The position numbers and the translations under genes were made by a program. Below, one piece after another: positions 31,680 to 44,592 of a DNA stretch of 64,000 nt; within the stretch, counting starts at the first letter, position 1; each line of letters begins with the position of its first letter. Below the pieces are notes generated by a model, which made no database searches, was not told where the DNA came from, and saw only the letters and a list, made by a program, of their open reading frames with translations. The stretch spans positions 682,001-746,000 of the forward strand of contig CM034131.1 of the NCBI GenBank assembly GCA_019914995.1, read 5' to 3'. The DNA is from Acanthochlamys bracteata. Its lineage: Eukaryota > Streptophyta > Magnoliopsida > Pandanales > Velloziaceae.

Positions 31680-33090
31680 TATGTTTTATGGGTTATCATT
31701 CATGAAGTATTTGTTCAAGCATGGGGTATATTTTATGAGCTATTTTTCTGTCTATGGGGGATTGTTCAAGGGCTGTTCTCTATGGTTTATGGTTCATGAG
31801 CTGTTTGTTATTCATGAATCATGCATGGTTCATAAACTATCACTTGTTAGCTATCGTTCATGACCCATTGTACACATTCTTGTTCATGAACAACTGTTGA
31901 TGTCCTTATTATTCATGAGCCATTGCACACTTATGTTGTTAGTGAGTCATAATGCTTCAATTATGGTTCATAAGTATATGAGCTATATTCACAAATTATA
32001 CTATAGGAGTAATTGTTAAGAACTTATGAACTACTGTTCAGGAGTTATAGTAATTCATTTTCTTGGTCAAAAATTAAGTTTGAAGTCTATTTTCGTGTGT
32101 CAGTTTATCTCAAATTTAAGAAAATTCATATCTAATTCACTTTTTATCAAATTAAAATCTACCAAATTCAGTTTTACGAAATTCAGTTTTTCTAAATTAA
32201 AACAAGTATATCAGCGCAAAGCTAATAAGCTATGATGTATGATTACAGTTCATAAGCTACTATGGATGAGTTCTAACACGAGCTATTTTCATGAACTATA
32301 AATACATAAAGAGCTATTGCTCAGGTGTTATAGTACACTGCTATTAGTTATGAGCTACATGAACTATTATTTATTCACAAGCTAACTTCATAGTTATTGT
32401 TCATGAGCAATAATTTGTCATGAGCTCTTAATGACGAGCTAGTTTATAAGCTATGTACGTAGTTCATGAGTTATGATACATAAGTTATAAGTTCATGAGC
32501 ATTAACTCATGAGTTATATAACATATGAAACTATTATTTACGAATTAGAGCTCATGACGTAAATAATACATGACCTATTATTTTATGAGTTATAGTACAC
32601 AGAGCTCTTATTCTTAAGGCTACAGTATATGGGCTATCGCTTGTGAGCTATATACTTCATGAGTTATAGTACATGGGGTATATTTTATGAGCTCTGGTGC
32701 ATATTGCACAAGTTCTAACATATGAATATTATTTATGAATTATGGATCACGATCTTTTACTTTTATAACTCAGTTCTTTTTAGTAAAAATTATTTTCGGC
32801 TTACTCTCAGCTACACAAAAAAATACAAAAAATTATTTTTATTTATTTATTTTAATAAAAAAATAAAAATTAAACTTACTTTCAATAATATTATTTATAA
32901 TAATTTATTTTTTAATAATTCACTTATAATTCAAAAGGATACATCCTTACTCATTTGTTATTATGTATGAACTAGAATTCATGAGTTACTGTTCACTAGC
33001 TATGCTTCAATGAGGTATTGTTCCTAAGTTATCATTCATAATAGGATATTCACTATTGATAGTTCATAAGTTGTAGTACATACAAGTGCT
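31680..33090. repeat. Degenerate short-period repeat built on TTCATGAGCTAT
   Basis: For about 1.4 kb the sequence keeps returning to variants of TTCATGAGCTAT, TTCATAAGCTAC, TTATGAGCTA and CATGAGTTATAGTACAT at irregular intervals of about 15-30 bases, in one orientation. It is far too diverged to be a young satellite. One frame gives MVHELFVIHESCMVHKLSLV near 31790-31850, which only mirrors the repeat unit. Two stretches without the motif, about 32055-32215 and 32760-32955, look like insertions. I know no named family with this unit. Confidence 0.7.
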
Positions 33091-33651
33091 GAGTTTTATA
33101 AACATGAATTTATATAATATAAACTTAAAAGTAAATTTAATGAGAACGAAGTTCTTCAAACATTGGTTTAAAAATAAGTTTGGTTTATATATTTTATTTT
33201 AATTGAAAGTAAGTTGAAAATGAGAACTGAAATTCTAAAAATTAAAATGATAAATTCCTGAATATAAAATGAAAGTATAGTTCTCAGTTCCATATATAAC
33301 TGAAATAAGTAAATTTTTCAGAACTTCAAATCCGGCCGAGATTTTAAAACACTCCCTATAAGCTGAACTTGATTTTGCAATAATGCCTATAAAATTTTCC
33401 CTATCCTCTAAAAGGCCTCCTATATCTTTCTACCAGAATAGACTAGGAATTCTGTTGTTTCCATATACAAACTATCTCCTCGATGCTGATCCCTGAACAT
33501 CAAAGAAAAAGCTCCGGTTGTCAAGTGGAATCACCTCTATTTGGCTTAATATCCCTTTAGCTCTCAAGTCAAAAAGTAGCTTCCCCTGTCTTCTGGATGC
33601 TCCGAATGAGAGAAGTTTCTTGATAAACTGCGGAATATCTGCGAGGTATAT
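33091..33651. other. Intergenic stretch downstream of CHR8
   Basis: AT-rich, with the 3' UTR of the minus-strand remodeller gene expected near 33350-33651. The strings GTTCTCAGTTCC and GAGAACTGAAATTC at 33220-33290 form a loose inverted pair. Confidence 0.35.
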
Positions 33652-36600
33652 CTACTGCTGTCTGAAGTCTGGCCTTAGTACCCATCTAGTTCCATCAGCA
33701 TCTTTCTCTAGTGTGGCTATTTGCTTAAGTAGATTTTTGAATAAAGGCAAATCTTCAGACCTTATCCTGTCTTTGAAGTGCTGTGTTATGCTAACCGAAT
33801 CCGAAGACCCGCCTCTCTGCTGTATGAAAGTGCAGAGCTGTCGCGCCAAGATCTCAGGCTGCACTACCACATTTCTCTGCGATAGCCTCGATATTTGACT
33901 GTTTTGAGAGGAATGAGTACTCTGGTTAGAACTTGACGCCAAAACCAAATCCTGCTGAAGAGCATCACTAATTGCTTTCTCTTGCGTTGCTCTTATCCTG
34001 GCTAAAAGTTCTGCTGACGATAATGCTTTTCCACTGGAAGTACCAGCTGCTACAGAAAATCTGCTCGATGTCCCTTCACTGGTTGTTGATGATCCGAGCA
34101 ACTGGGTATTTACTGCAGAACCAAACTTTCTTCGTAGAGATGTGGGTGCACCAGCAGCACCTGATCTACCCGTCCAGGTTGGAACTGCAATACTTTCACG
34201 ACTTCTCAATATCCTAGATTCACGGAGGGCCTCAGCTGCCCTTTGTGCTACTTGCGATGCCTGCTGCTCTAGCCTCATTTTATCGTCATCGTTAGCATTT
34301 ACAATTGCATCATGGTTCAGTGCACTCTGAAATCGGAACAAGAGGTTCATGTAAACTATCTAACTACATACAAGAAAGTTGAAAAGAAATGTGAGCTGAG
34401 GTGTAAACAAGGTAGCATTACATGGATCCCACTGGCCTCAAACAGTTTCTTCAGTATATCTGTTTCCTCGTCAAGTTTGCTGTTGCTTCCACCAACACTC
34501 TCCTCACCACTAGATGAATGAGGAGAGGAAGGCTCATCTTTAATCTTGTTTTGTTTACCCCTGGAACTTGATGCTATAAGCTCCATGGAAATAATTCCGC
34601 CAGCATCAGGGGCAGAACTATCTAACAAAGACACACTTGCCTTTCTTCTGTCGTTATTGTTAGGACCAACATGAACATCTTCAGACAATTGGCCGAAAAT
34701 ATTGGATGTTTCAGTAGCGCTTCCGTCAGAATCATCTTGTAGGGTAAAAAGATCCTTCATGTCCCTAGCCTTGAAAAATCTCCTCTGCTGCGGGTTCGTT
34801 AGAATCTTGTTAGTGAGAAAATGCTTGTATATTTGCCTGTGATATACCTTCTCCTCTATTGTTCCTCGCGTGATCAACCTATACACAATAACATCACGCT
34901 TTTGACCAATCCGCCAGGCACGTTCTCTTGCCTGTACTTGCAAAGATATGTTTCACATTAGAACTGACAGCTCACAGCTGCATACGCTATTATGTGCAAA
35001 GGAAAACAAAGCCAAAGTATCACAGAAAAGGGACATTCACCTGAACATAGAGACAATAATTAGCCAATAACATCTCATGCAACATTAAGGTTGCTGAACC
35101 AGAGTGATTTCCCCATCTGGTTCACGAAGTTACTAAATAAGAAAATTCAAAGTGATAAAGTTTCAAACAAATCTTAAAGTGGACCACATCTAGCATGGAA
35201 CAGCCTTTGGAAATAATGAACACGTTTAAAACATTACTATCAGTATTTGCCAATAAGTTCAACAGTGGTGTCACTCAAAAGCTGAACATAACTAAAGTAT
35301 TTCTAAAAAATGCCACAAGTACTTGCAACTACCACAAGAAAACTGAGACTTATGGTTTTCACTTTTAGCATATGGATAACCAAATACTTTGTTACAATAT
35401 TAAGATCAAGGTGGATTCACAGCATTAAGTTCTTAGGAATAAGTTGTCTAATTTTCCTCCATAACATATCGACTCAATGAGCCTTAAAGATATGATCATG
35501 AAGTACGCAAGATACATAGGGAAATCACCATCTTTTGTCTGTCTCTAGAAACTCTCGAAGATTTATCAGAGAACTTTGAGGAAAGATAAAAAAAAGAACA
35601 AAAAAGAAAAGAAATCAACTACAAGTTTATCTGCGAGTGTCAGGTTTCACACGAAATTAAAAATATCCAAAGAAATCTTACACACTTTTCAGCTATTTGT
35701 ACTACTAACAAAACACAAACCGGGTACTAGTTAAAGATGAGCGAATTACAAACCATATACATTTCAATTCCCAAAAGTGTTTATCTAGGAAACACAACGA
35801 ACATTGGACAACTGTGAAATCTCACAGTGTAGGAAAAGCATTAGGAATTGATGATAATGTATGATCACATAGCATGTTCAAGCACCAATTAGAAAATCAA
35901 AACAAAATCAAAACAATAATCATATAGGAATTATACGTATGATCATATAAATGAACCATTGAGCACCATAAAAGAAGACATTGTCTCACCTGAATGTCCG
36001 TAGAGGGATTCCAGTCAGGATCATATATGATAACTCTATTGGCACCAGTCAAATTTGTCCCCAAACCGCCAACTTTGGTTGTCAAAATAAAAATATAGAC
36101 TTCATCCGAGTTATTAAATTCATCTATCAATGCCATCCTCTGCTTGACAGGTGTCTGTCCATCCATTCTACGATATGTATATCCATTCTCTATCAGGAAA
36201 TTCTCAATAATATCTAGCATTTGCTGAGTTTGCGAAAAAAGTAGAACACGGTTGCCTTGCTCCTTCCAGACCTTAAGTACTTGAGAAATCACCTTCATCT
36301 TTCCACTTCTCTCTGGATTGCCGTAATCTGGATGCTGAGATGAGTGACCACGTTCCAATAGATCAGGATGATTGCATATCTTACGCATGATATCAATTCC
36401 ATAAAGGGAATTTCTGCTTCCATCAAAAATTTGTTCCACCTCAGAGCTTGCAAGAAATGACCGATAAACAGATCGCTGTTCTTGAGTTAAGCTGCAAAAT
36501 AAGACATGCTCAGTTTTCTTAGGAAGCTGCGCATTAACATCAATTTTCATGCGCCTTAGAAGGTATGGCATAATTAGGTCACGCAAGACAACTGCACATC

Positions 36601-39592
36601 TGTAAGCCGTCGATACCTGCAGCGGTGTTGCGTTTGCGTATCCACCAACTTTGATAGGAACAGCAAATTCCATCTCAAATACAGGCAATACACCCAATTT
36701 TCCAGGAAACACAAAATCGAATAAAGACCAGAGTTCTGAAAGCTGGTTTTGAATGGGAGCACCAGTCATTATGATACGATGTACTGTCTGTAGCTGTTTG
36801 CATACTAAAGTAATCTCCGCATTGGGATTTCGTATCCTATGACCTTCATCCAAGATAGCATATCCCCATTCTATATCAAGTAACTTTTCTCCCAAAATTC
36901 TTAGCTGCTCATATGTTGTGAGAAGCAATCCAGATTTCGACTTCACTACACGATCAATCATCTGATTCCATCTTTTGCTGGACTTGGTAGGGTTGGATTT
37001 CTCCACATCACTATCCAAAGATTCATCACTTTCATCAGAGTTGGATGACTTATTCTTATTTTGAACATGAGCAGAGTCATGTATTATCTCAACCTTCAAC
37101 TTAGGGTACCATTTCCGAACTTCCCTTTGCCACTGTCTCAATAGAGTGAGAGGACAGACGACAATGCTAGGCTTATACATCTTACTATAGTGCAGCGCAC
37201 CAAGAAAAGATATAACTTGAATTGTCTTACCGAGGCCCATTTCATCCCCGATTATACCTCCAGTTTTCTGACAATGTAACTCCCACAGCCACTGCACTCC
37301 AACCTTTTGATAATCAAAGAGCTGATTATATATTGAGAGAGGGATCTTCAAGCCTCCTTCTAAGTTTATGGACAGTTGGGTATCATCTTCATCCTTCATT
37401 CCTTCTTCCGCTTCCTCAATATCAGAGTGACTAGAATGCTTTCCTGCATCTTCATCTATCAACCAGCACAAAAGAAGATAGGGTAAGCAAAGCATGTTGT
37501 CAAAGACAAAGAGCAGTTGATAACATCAACCAGAAACATATCTCCTACAGATTCGTATAAATTGCTAGTTTTTTAGATTAGAAGAACCAGTAGTCAAACT
37601 GAAAAGCAAAGACGAAACTTTTGTCTCCTTCCATGAGTTCCTCCTAGAGTCCCTCTCATTTGAAGTTATCAGTCATCTTCAGCACCCATTCCAAGTAGTA
37701 TCTCATTCCATCCCCAACATAAGCATATGGAGGAAGGGCCCCACAAAGGCTCATGTAACCAAGTATCCTTAACAAAAGCAACTAGAATCGAGTCCTAATT
37801 TTGTCTTAGGAAGTATGCAAGACATACCACTTTCATCAGAGTATATCTCAATTCCCAGCTTATTCCTCCATTTCTTGTCAGGTAATGGCCGTTTTTTCTT
37901 AGCAACCTGTCGATTTTTCTTTTCCTTTTTGTTGGGTGTCTCTGCGCGTCTTAAAGGAGCTCTTAATCTTTGAAATGGATGACTAGGTGCATCTAGTGGA
38001 GGTAATGCATTTGCCTCAACAAGCTTTGTTGTTGGACGAGCTTGTGCTATTTCTGACATTGCTTTAGCAACTTTAGCAATGCTGGATGAAGCAAGCTCAT
38101 TATTTTCTGATACATTTTGGCTATGAGATGGTCCAGGTTCCTCAACACGCCGCTCAAAACCTCTGAGCTTATGAAATGGAGTTAGGACACCCTTCCTAAT
38201 CAGTTCATCCCTTTCCTATAAAAGATTGACATAAGCATTAGAGAAGCAAAAAGAATTTCATGTTTGAAAATTATGCATTCACAAAAAGAGACTTTATGCT
38301 ACTTTAAACTATAAGGTATGAAGGTGTTTCACAGTATAGTCATTTCCAAAGTTAAATTTGACGAAATATCAACTTACAGTTTCAACAAATCCAACTGAGG
38401 CTGAATCCAGTACTGACTCAAAATCAGAGTCTTCATCATAAGCGACAGTTTTGACATGCTTTTTTGAGTTCTTTGCTGATACTTCTGCCTCTTTTAACTT
38501 GCGTTTTCTCTTAGGCCTTTCTCTAACCAATTCATCAAGTAGCTTCTCATGTCCAAAATCTGGCACATCTTCATCATCACCAAGGTTTGAAATTTCCTTC
38601 CGGAGCTCTTTCCTTGTTTTATTTAAACTTTTCAAACGTTCCACAGCTAATGCCTGCTGAAGTGTTAATCCATCTGAGTTGACTTGAACATCAACACTAG
38701 CATTTTCATTAGTGCCTTCATCGTCAATTTCAGCATTCACTTTAGTCTTCTCAATGCTGGAGGCCACTGCATCAATTTCAACTTCCACGGCATGTAATTT
38801 ACTGTAGAGTTTGGCCCATCTGGAATGTAATGGATCCTTTTCTTTTTCTTTGGCAAGTGCTTCCTCTTCATCAGAACCCTCCCCAGGTTCACTTCCAGAT
38901 GTAGTATCAGTTTTGGCCTGCAAAATACCATTGCCGCAGCACAAAAGAAGGAATAACACAAGTGAAGAGTAAATGCTCAAGTAATGAGAGATATAGCAGT
39001 ATAGCATGATGTAGAAATAAGAAAAAAGAAACCACAAAAGTTTCTTAACAGGGTCAATATTGGTATCAGTGAGACACTCAAAAACTACGCATCATCAATC
39101 TTTTAGCATCCAGGGCAGCATGCAATGACTAATGAACACATGAGAATCAATAACATGCTAGCACTCCCAAAACTTGCAAGAACAAACTACAGAATTACCA
39201 TAACATTCTGTATAATGCATATACAGAGATATATTAGTGAATCCATCACGCTGAAAGACACAACAAGCATCTTGTAATGACATCATAGGTGTACTTCCTA
39301 GCTAAAGTTTACTAGGCAAAAATTGAAAGAAACTGTGACGGAATAAAAGCAAAATGATTCATGGAAACAGGAAACAAGAAATTATGATAATCCAAGAGCT
39401 TTAATATCAATATACATAGCAGGCAATCGGTGTATGCAAGGAAATGGGAAAAGAAACCTCTTGACGCTGTTAGCTTGGCTGCAAACTAACATCATTTACC
39501 TCAGAAAGTACTTTACGTTCAATATCTTCAGCAATAGCAGATGTCACCCCCAAGCTACTCAAGAGGCGTTTGTCCTGGTCTTCCTCCTCCAT
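33652..39592 (-). CDS. CHR8: CSB/ERCC6-type SWI2/SNF2 chromatin remodeller (CHR8)
   Basis: Six coding exons: 39500-39592, 38378-38917, 37828-38215, 35990-37455, 34422-34931 and 33652-34326; 3672 bases, 1223 residues, close to Arabidopsis CHR8 (about 1187). CSB/ERCC6 recognises stalled RNA polymerase II and starts transcription-coupled repair. The N-terminus [19 protein letters not shown] is the family's; exon 2 has coiled-coil-like acidic and lysine-rich stretches. The ATPase starts with [20 protein letters not shown], Walker [10 protein letters not shown] (about 410-418), [21 protein letters not shown], the DEGH box in [31 protein letters not shown], then the helicase C half with [32 protein letters not shown] and [10 protein letters not shown]. 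The C-terminal exon ([36 protein letters not shown]) ends with a winged-helix-like segment. Every motif appears intact. An intron in the leader probably lies upstream of the ATG. Confidence 0.95.
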
Positions 39593-41401
39593 AGTTGCAT
39601 AAAGTCCAGATAACTTCGACAGTGCAAAAACACAGAACAACATAAGAGGCGCAACACAAGTTAACAATCACCGATACAATGTGACACAAACTACCACATT
39701 ATAATAGGGAGTATGATTGGAGATCTCCGAAACTACTAGAAAAATTTTGAGGAGCATACAAATAAATTCTGGAGCATGATTTAGTTTTAAGAAACATTTC
39801 TACAAGATCAGCACTAGCAATAGCTCATTAGCAAGAGTTTTAGACAAGCAGCTTTAGCTATGATCCTCCAGATCTCCAATGGACCACCAACAAAATTCAC
39901 AAAGTAGTTAAGTTGAAGCAGCAATAAACACCTCATTCAACAACCAAAGTTCATACAAGGAACTAATTCTAGTGGTCTACAATCTTGCATGTGCTCAATC
40001 AAATCAGAGAACACAAAAATCCCACTCCAGTAAACTGTTTAGGATCAAAGCATGCAAGGAAGAAAGGAAATTAATCAGTAAACTCCAAAACAAATCCAAT
40101 CACATTGGACAAAACATGATCCAACAATCAAAAGAACTAAAATTTTCAATCCAAAACGAAAACCACAATAAGAAAAAATAAAATTAGGTTTTGGGATCTC
40201 ATTCTATATTTTCAATCCTCTAACGGTTGAAAAACGTCTCCGTGAATCAAACCCCAGATAATACCAACACAATCTTAATTCGGAAAAAAGAAAAATCTTC
40301 ATAAAATTACTAAGAAGAATCCGGCTGCTTTTCGAGAACGAATAAATCATCACCAGTTGAAACAAAAGAAATTTTCTCGGCAAATAATCAACAGCAAAAG
40401 ATAAAATCAACAAAAATAAAACCCAATCATGGATATAAAGAAACGAACTCTGAATGAACGAACGAAACCGATGAAAGAGGTAATCTAAAAAATCGATTGC
40501 TGATTACTGCCAATAAATAGAACAGCCTTGTTCTGGTTTTAGAAGGATTTGCTTTTTCCTTTCGTCTCTATCGCGGGCTCTTCGATGATGGCCAGGCCAT
40601 ATGCGTTTATTTATTTAGAATTAATTAATTATTATCAATTGATACTTAGGAACGATTAGGACGAGTGCACCAGTTTGTCATTATAAAACTTAGACCTGGC
40701 CGAGTCTTCAACCGATTCCAGAAACCGTGCTTGATTCGGACTAACCGACTTCAGTCTGGAGCGATCCGTTTAAAAATGCTTATAAATAAAGTAAAATAGT
40801 TTTTATAAATACTTTTTTAAAAAATAAAATTTATTAAAAAATAAAATTAATAATAATAACAATAATATATAATAAATTTAAATTATTAAAATTTATTAAG
40901 AATATGAAATAAAAAATTAAAAAGAAACGCAAACGGAACGAGCCTCCATAGAATTTGATTTGCTGTTTTATTAGTAGAAAACCAAAATGGTGTTGTTAAC
41001 TGGAGGTTCAAATTCTGCATTAGCAAGAGGTTCAAATTCAAACCACTTCAATCAGACATTCTGCATCTCCAGCTACCAAAGGATCTACAAAAGTTGAGCA
41101 TGCCTGATTCATCAGGCGATGATCTGTAACTGGACGGTTATAGCGACAGAAATCCATCTGCTAAGAGGCACTATAGTTATACTGAATAAATGCCAAAATT
41201 GAATCTTTGTTTCTCAAAAGAGTACATACTGGTGCCACAACTTATAAAGAAAGTGTCCTACCGTGACCTCAGTCTGTGAGCTCTAATGTTTCCAGATCTA
41301 TAGATTAAGATGACAGCAACAACAGGAAGTTTGAATATAACCCTTATAAATTTTCATATGCATACAGCGAAAATATGAAAAGGGTTCTCTCCAGTTTTAG
41401 C
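39593..41401. other. CHR8 leader and promoter, TRAP-beta 3' region
   Basis: The CHR8 5' UTR appears to include an intron: first transcribed bases probably near 40500-40560, after which AT-rich DNA begins. The stretch 40757-40955 has weak inverted ends (GGAGCGATCCGTTT and, reversed, GGAGGCTCGTTCCGTTT) suggesting an old MITE without a clear target duplication. The last 150 bases are TRAP-beta 3' UTR. Confidence 0.4.
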
Positions 41402-43881
41402 TCAGCGTCTCTTCTTGCTTCCCTTTGCAGCATTGGACTTTGATGGTTTTGCGATGACATAGACAAAAACACCCACCAATGACAGGACAGAGACGAGAGA
41501 ACCATATCGTGCCAATAGCCTCTGCAAGATTTTAGCGTGTCTTAGATGTAGTTTCAGAATAAAAAGGTAAAATTTAACCTCTAAACTTATGAAGACGTCA
41601 AATTTGGATCTGGGTGAGATACCTTTGCCTGACGAAGTTTTCAAATGCACAAGCAGATTTAAGTCCACATGGGAATAAACAATGCGTAAGTAACAGTAAC
41701 CAGAAGTCAACATAAATTTTAAAGCCTAAGAGCTTTGTAAAGAAGGCTTACCCACTCAAACTTCTTTTCCGGAGGCCTCACAGCTAGAATATCCAAAGGT
41801 AGAATAGGAGTAGAATAAGCCTCCTGCAGAAACCAATAAAGGGTATCAGCTAGAAATGCTTAATGACTGAGCTGACAAGAGTTATTAGGATGCAAAAGGA
41901 CCCCTATACAAACTGCAATGCCATCAAGCTCAACATCGTAATCACATTCATTTCAGCAAGTATAATGGACAGAGAGAAGTCCTAAAACTTCATTTTTCTA
42001 ATTATGACATCAGGATGATTCAGTTGGAAGATGGTCCCTAATCGCTTCGTACTAACTCAGACAAATACGTTACTACAATAATCTATAAAGAACCATGATA
42101 TATGTCCAAGGGTTAGTATTAGCTGTCAGTATCAACTACAGGAGATAAACTGGACAATCTCCATAGTGCTATCTTTCTATATCTTCATATTCCTCCTCAT
42201 TAATCATATATTGGCATTCACTTTGTCTCAGGTAGTCAGGTATGAATAGGTGTTATGAAGCTGATACTTGACTGGTTTACAGCATTGGACAAGGAGGCTT
42301 CACCAAAAGATCATACCAAGACTAGGATGGTTGACAAAACCTTCCAATAATTTTCAACTTTTACTCTCAATAATTTTAGTAACTTGTTGGATGGTTCTTT
42401 CAAGTAATATACACTACAACTGATGATGACAAGAAATAAATAAACATCTACAAGGTAGATTGAAGTTAACAAGACCTCAGAACTCATTGTTCTTAAAAAG
42501 ATTAACCTTCTTCTAAAAGTAATGCATCTCACCTGCAATGCAGACTTTGTTGGAATACGGAATTTAATTACTGCAGGTGAGCCATGGAACATTCCTTTGA
42601 TTGTGGACTCTAAGGTAAATGTATGAGAGACAGAAGCACCACTGCAGGCACACAAGTAAATCTATATACATTAAAAGGAAAAAATAAACAAGTGTTACCT
42701 TGAGGATTGACAACAAAAAGGTCGTCGCTATGAACTTACGCATCAAGCCTTTCCCATGTCTTAGTTGTGCTACCTAAGGTTACATTAAATCTGTCTTGTG
42801 GCCAGCTATCATCTGTAAGGCTCACATCATAAGCCGTCCTGAAATTATCACACAGACAAAGACGGTGAATTCAGTCTATAAGTTTGCAATATCGGAATAT
42901 TACTTGGTACATATTTTTTGTCATACCAATTATTTGATTATTGCATTTCAAGCATGCACATATCCGTAACAACTAAAAAGGTTTCGGGCAAATCCTATAG
43001 CAATAACATGTTTCCCCAATATGTAAATGCTTTCAAATTTTGACATAAAGTGAGTTGTTATTTAATCTAGACAGTTAAAGGTCACTGATGGATATTCAAT
43101 ACATCAACATTTGCTTGCAATCTTACTATAACAAATAGATATCAGTCTACGACGCAAAACTGTTAAATTTGCAATCTTGTTATCAATATTTGCATGATCA
43201 AGTATAGGTGCATGCAATCTCAAGTACCCCTTAAAACAGCAGTCAAATAGTTCGCTTAATTTAATCCCATGCCAAAAATTAATTCAAAGTACATATTCTG
43301 CATCAATCAGAGGTGCATGCAAGTACCACATATGACAGCAGCCAAAAGCTTAGCTTAAGTTAAGCCCATGCCAAATCATTTCAAAGTACGTATTCAGCAA
43401 TAGGAAGAAGCAATTCTAAAGATCAACAACTTTTTACTTGTCCGTTTCCACTAATCTATTGTTGTAAAAGATCAACTCAACCAAATAGGAACAAAACATA
43501 AAACAGATCTCTAAATTAGTTTAGTTATCACGAGAGTCAGTGTTGCTACACACAGCAATAGATGGAACGAAGAACAATCAGTGGAGTGATCACTTAGAAC
43601 CCTAATTACAACATATTTCAACCAATTAAATCACATATCCAACAAGAATCACTCAAAAAATATCAATCGAGAGTATAACAAAAGCAATGAACTTACGATG
43701 ATCCTTGATTATAGATATCGATGTCGACAGCAAGGCGTTCAACGCCGTTCTTCAGTCTGGTTGCAGTGACCTTCTTCTGCGCTACCAAGAACGGTCCGTC
43801 AGAGCTCGCCGTCGCCGCAGCAACAAAGAAGAAAGCAACAGCGGCGACGATGATGAGATTCTTCGCGACCGCCATCGCCAT
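41402..43881 (-). CDS. Translocon-associated protein beta subunit (TRAP-beta/SSR2)
   Basis: Five exons: 43697-43881, 42740-42838, 42533-42641, 41752-41823 and 41402-41521; 585 bases, 194 residues. TRAP is the ER membrane complex that sits beside the Sec61 channel and helps some proteins cross. The N-terminus MAMAVAKNLIIVAAVAFFFVAAATA is a cleavable signal peptide split here only for length; the luminal part has RLKNGVERLAVDIDIYNQGS, TAYDVSLTDDSWPQDRFNV, SHTFTLESTIKGMFHGSPAV and EAYSTPILPLDILAVRPPEK; then a single membrane helix (YGSLVSVLSLVGVFVYVIA) and a short basic cytosolic tail ending KGSKKRR. Order and length agree with plant TRAP-beta (Arabidopsis At5g14030). The tail is typical and may serve ER retention. 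All joins are in phase. Confidence 0.93.
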
Positions 43882-44592
43882 GATAGATCTCTCTCACGAA
43901 TTGTTCGATCTATTGATTAGAGTGAACCGGTTTTAACTGAACCAGAATATTAGTAACTGATATGGGGTAACTAATAATTAGCGAAACGTTAAGGGGTCCT
44001 ATGTAAATTTAAGTCGATTTATTAATCCGGTAAGAAAGTTAGGACATATTTAAAAGTGGTTATTATTATTTTTCAAAGCTTTGTTTTAACTTTTCATTTT
44101 CTGATAAATTTTATAATATTTTAAAATTTTTTAACAATTTAGAAATCAATTATACCTTATAGAGCTTTCATATATAATTTTTGAAAAAATCAAACTCATT
44201 TTTAAAAGTTCAAAATAAGCTATTTTTAAATTTTCTTTTTTATTTTAAGTAAATAAATTTTCAAAATGCCTTACAATTCACTCGTAATTTCGAAATATAT
44301 TTTAAACAAATTCTATAATATTATAAAGATTTTTTGAGAAACGAAAAATTAAAATAAGACTTTCAAAGTCACTAACTCCTAACCATAAAATCCTCACTTT
44401 AAAGTCTCACTCGACAGTTTCACTTAGATCAATTTAATATAAATAAATATAAATAAGAACCAAAACAAATTATAAACAATTTCAAAAAAAATAGTGATAG
44501 CTGAATGAACAGTGGTTTGTCACTCTTAAAAAAATAAGGAACAAAATAAGAAAAACAACAACCATGACGAGATTTCTTTTAGCATATACTGT
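43882..44592. other. AT-rich intergenic stretch
   Basis: Between the TRAP-beta start and the SKL1 3' end, both on the minus strand. A/T-rich with no open frame or repeat ends that I can support. Confidence 0.4.

Noticed and set aside
31681-31863. Open frame reading MVHEL/VIHES-like repeats
   Set aside because: It mirrors the underlying short DNA repeat and is not a plausible protein.
40757-40955. Possible MITE with ends GGAGCGATCCGTTT and, reversed, GGAGGCTCGTTCCGTTT
   Set aside because: Ends are only loosely similar and no target duplication is visible.
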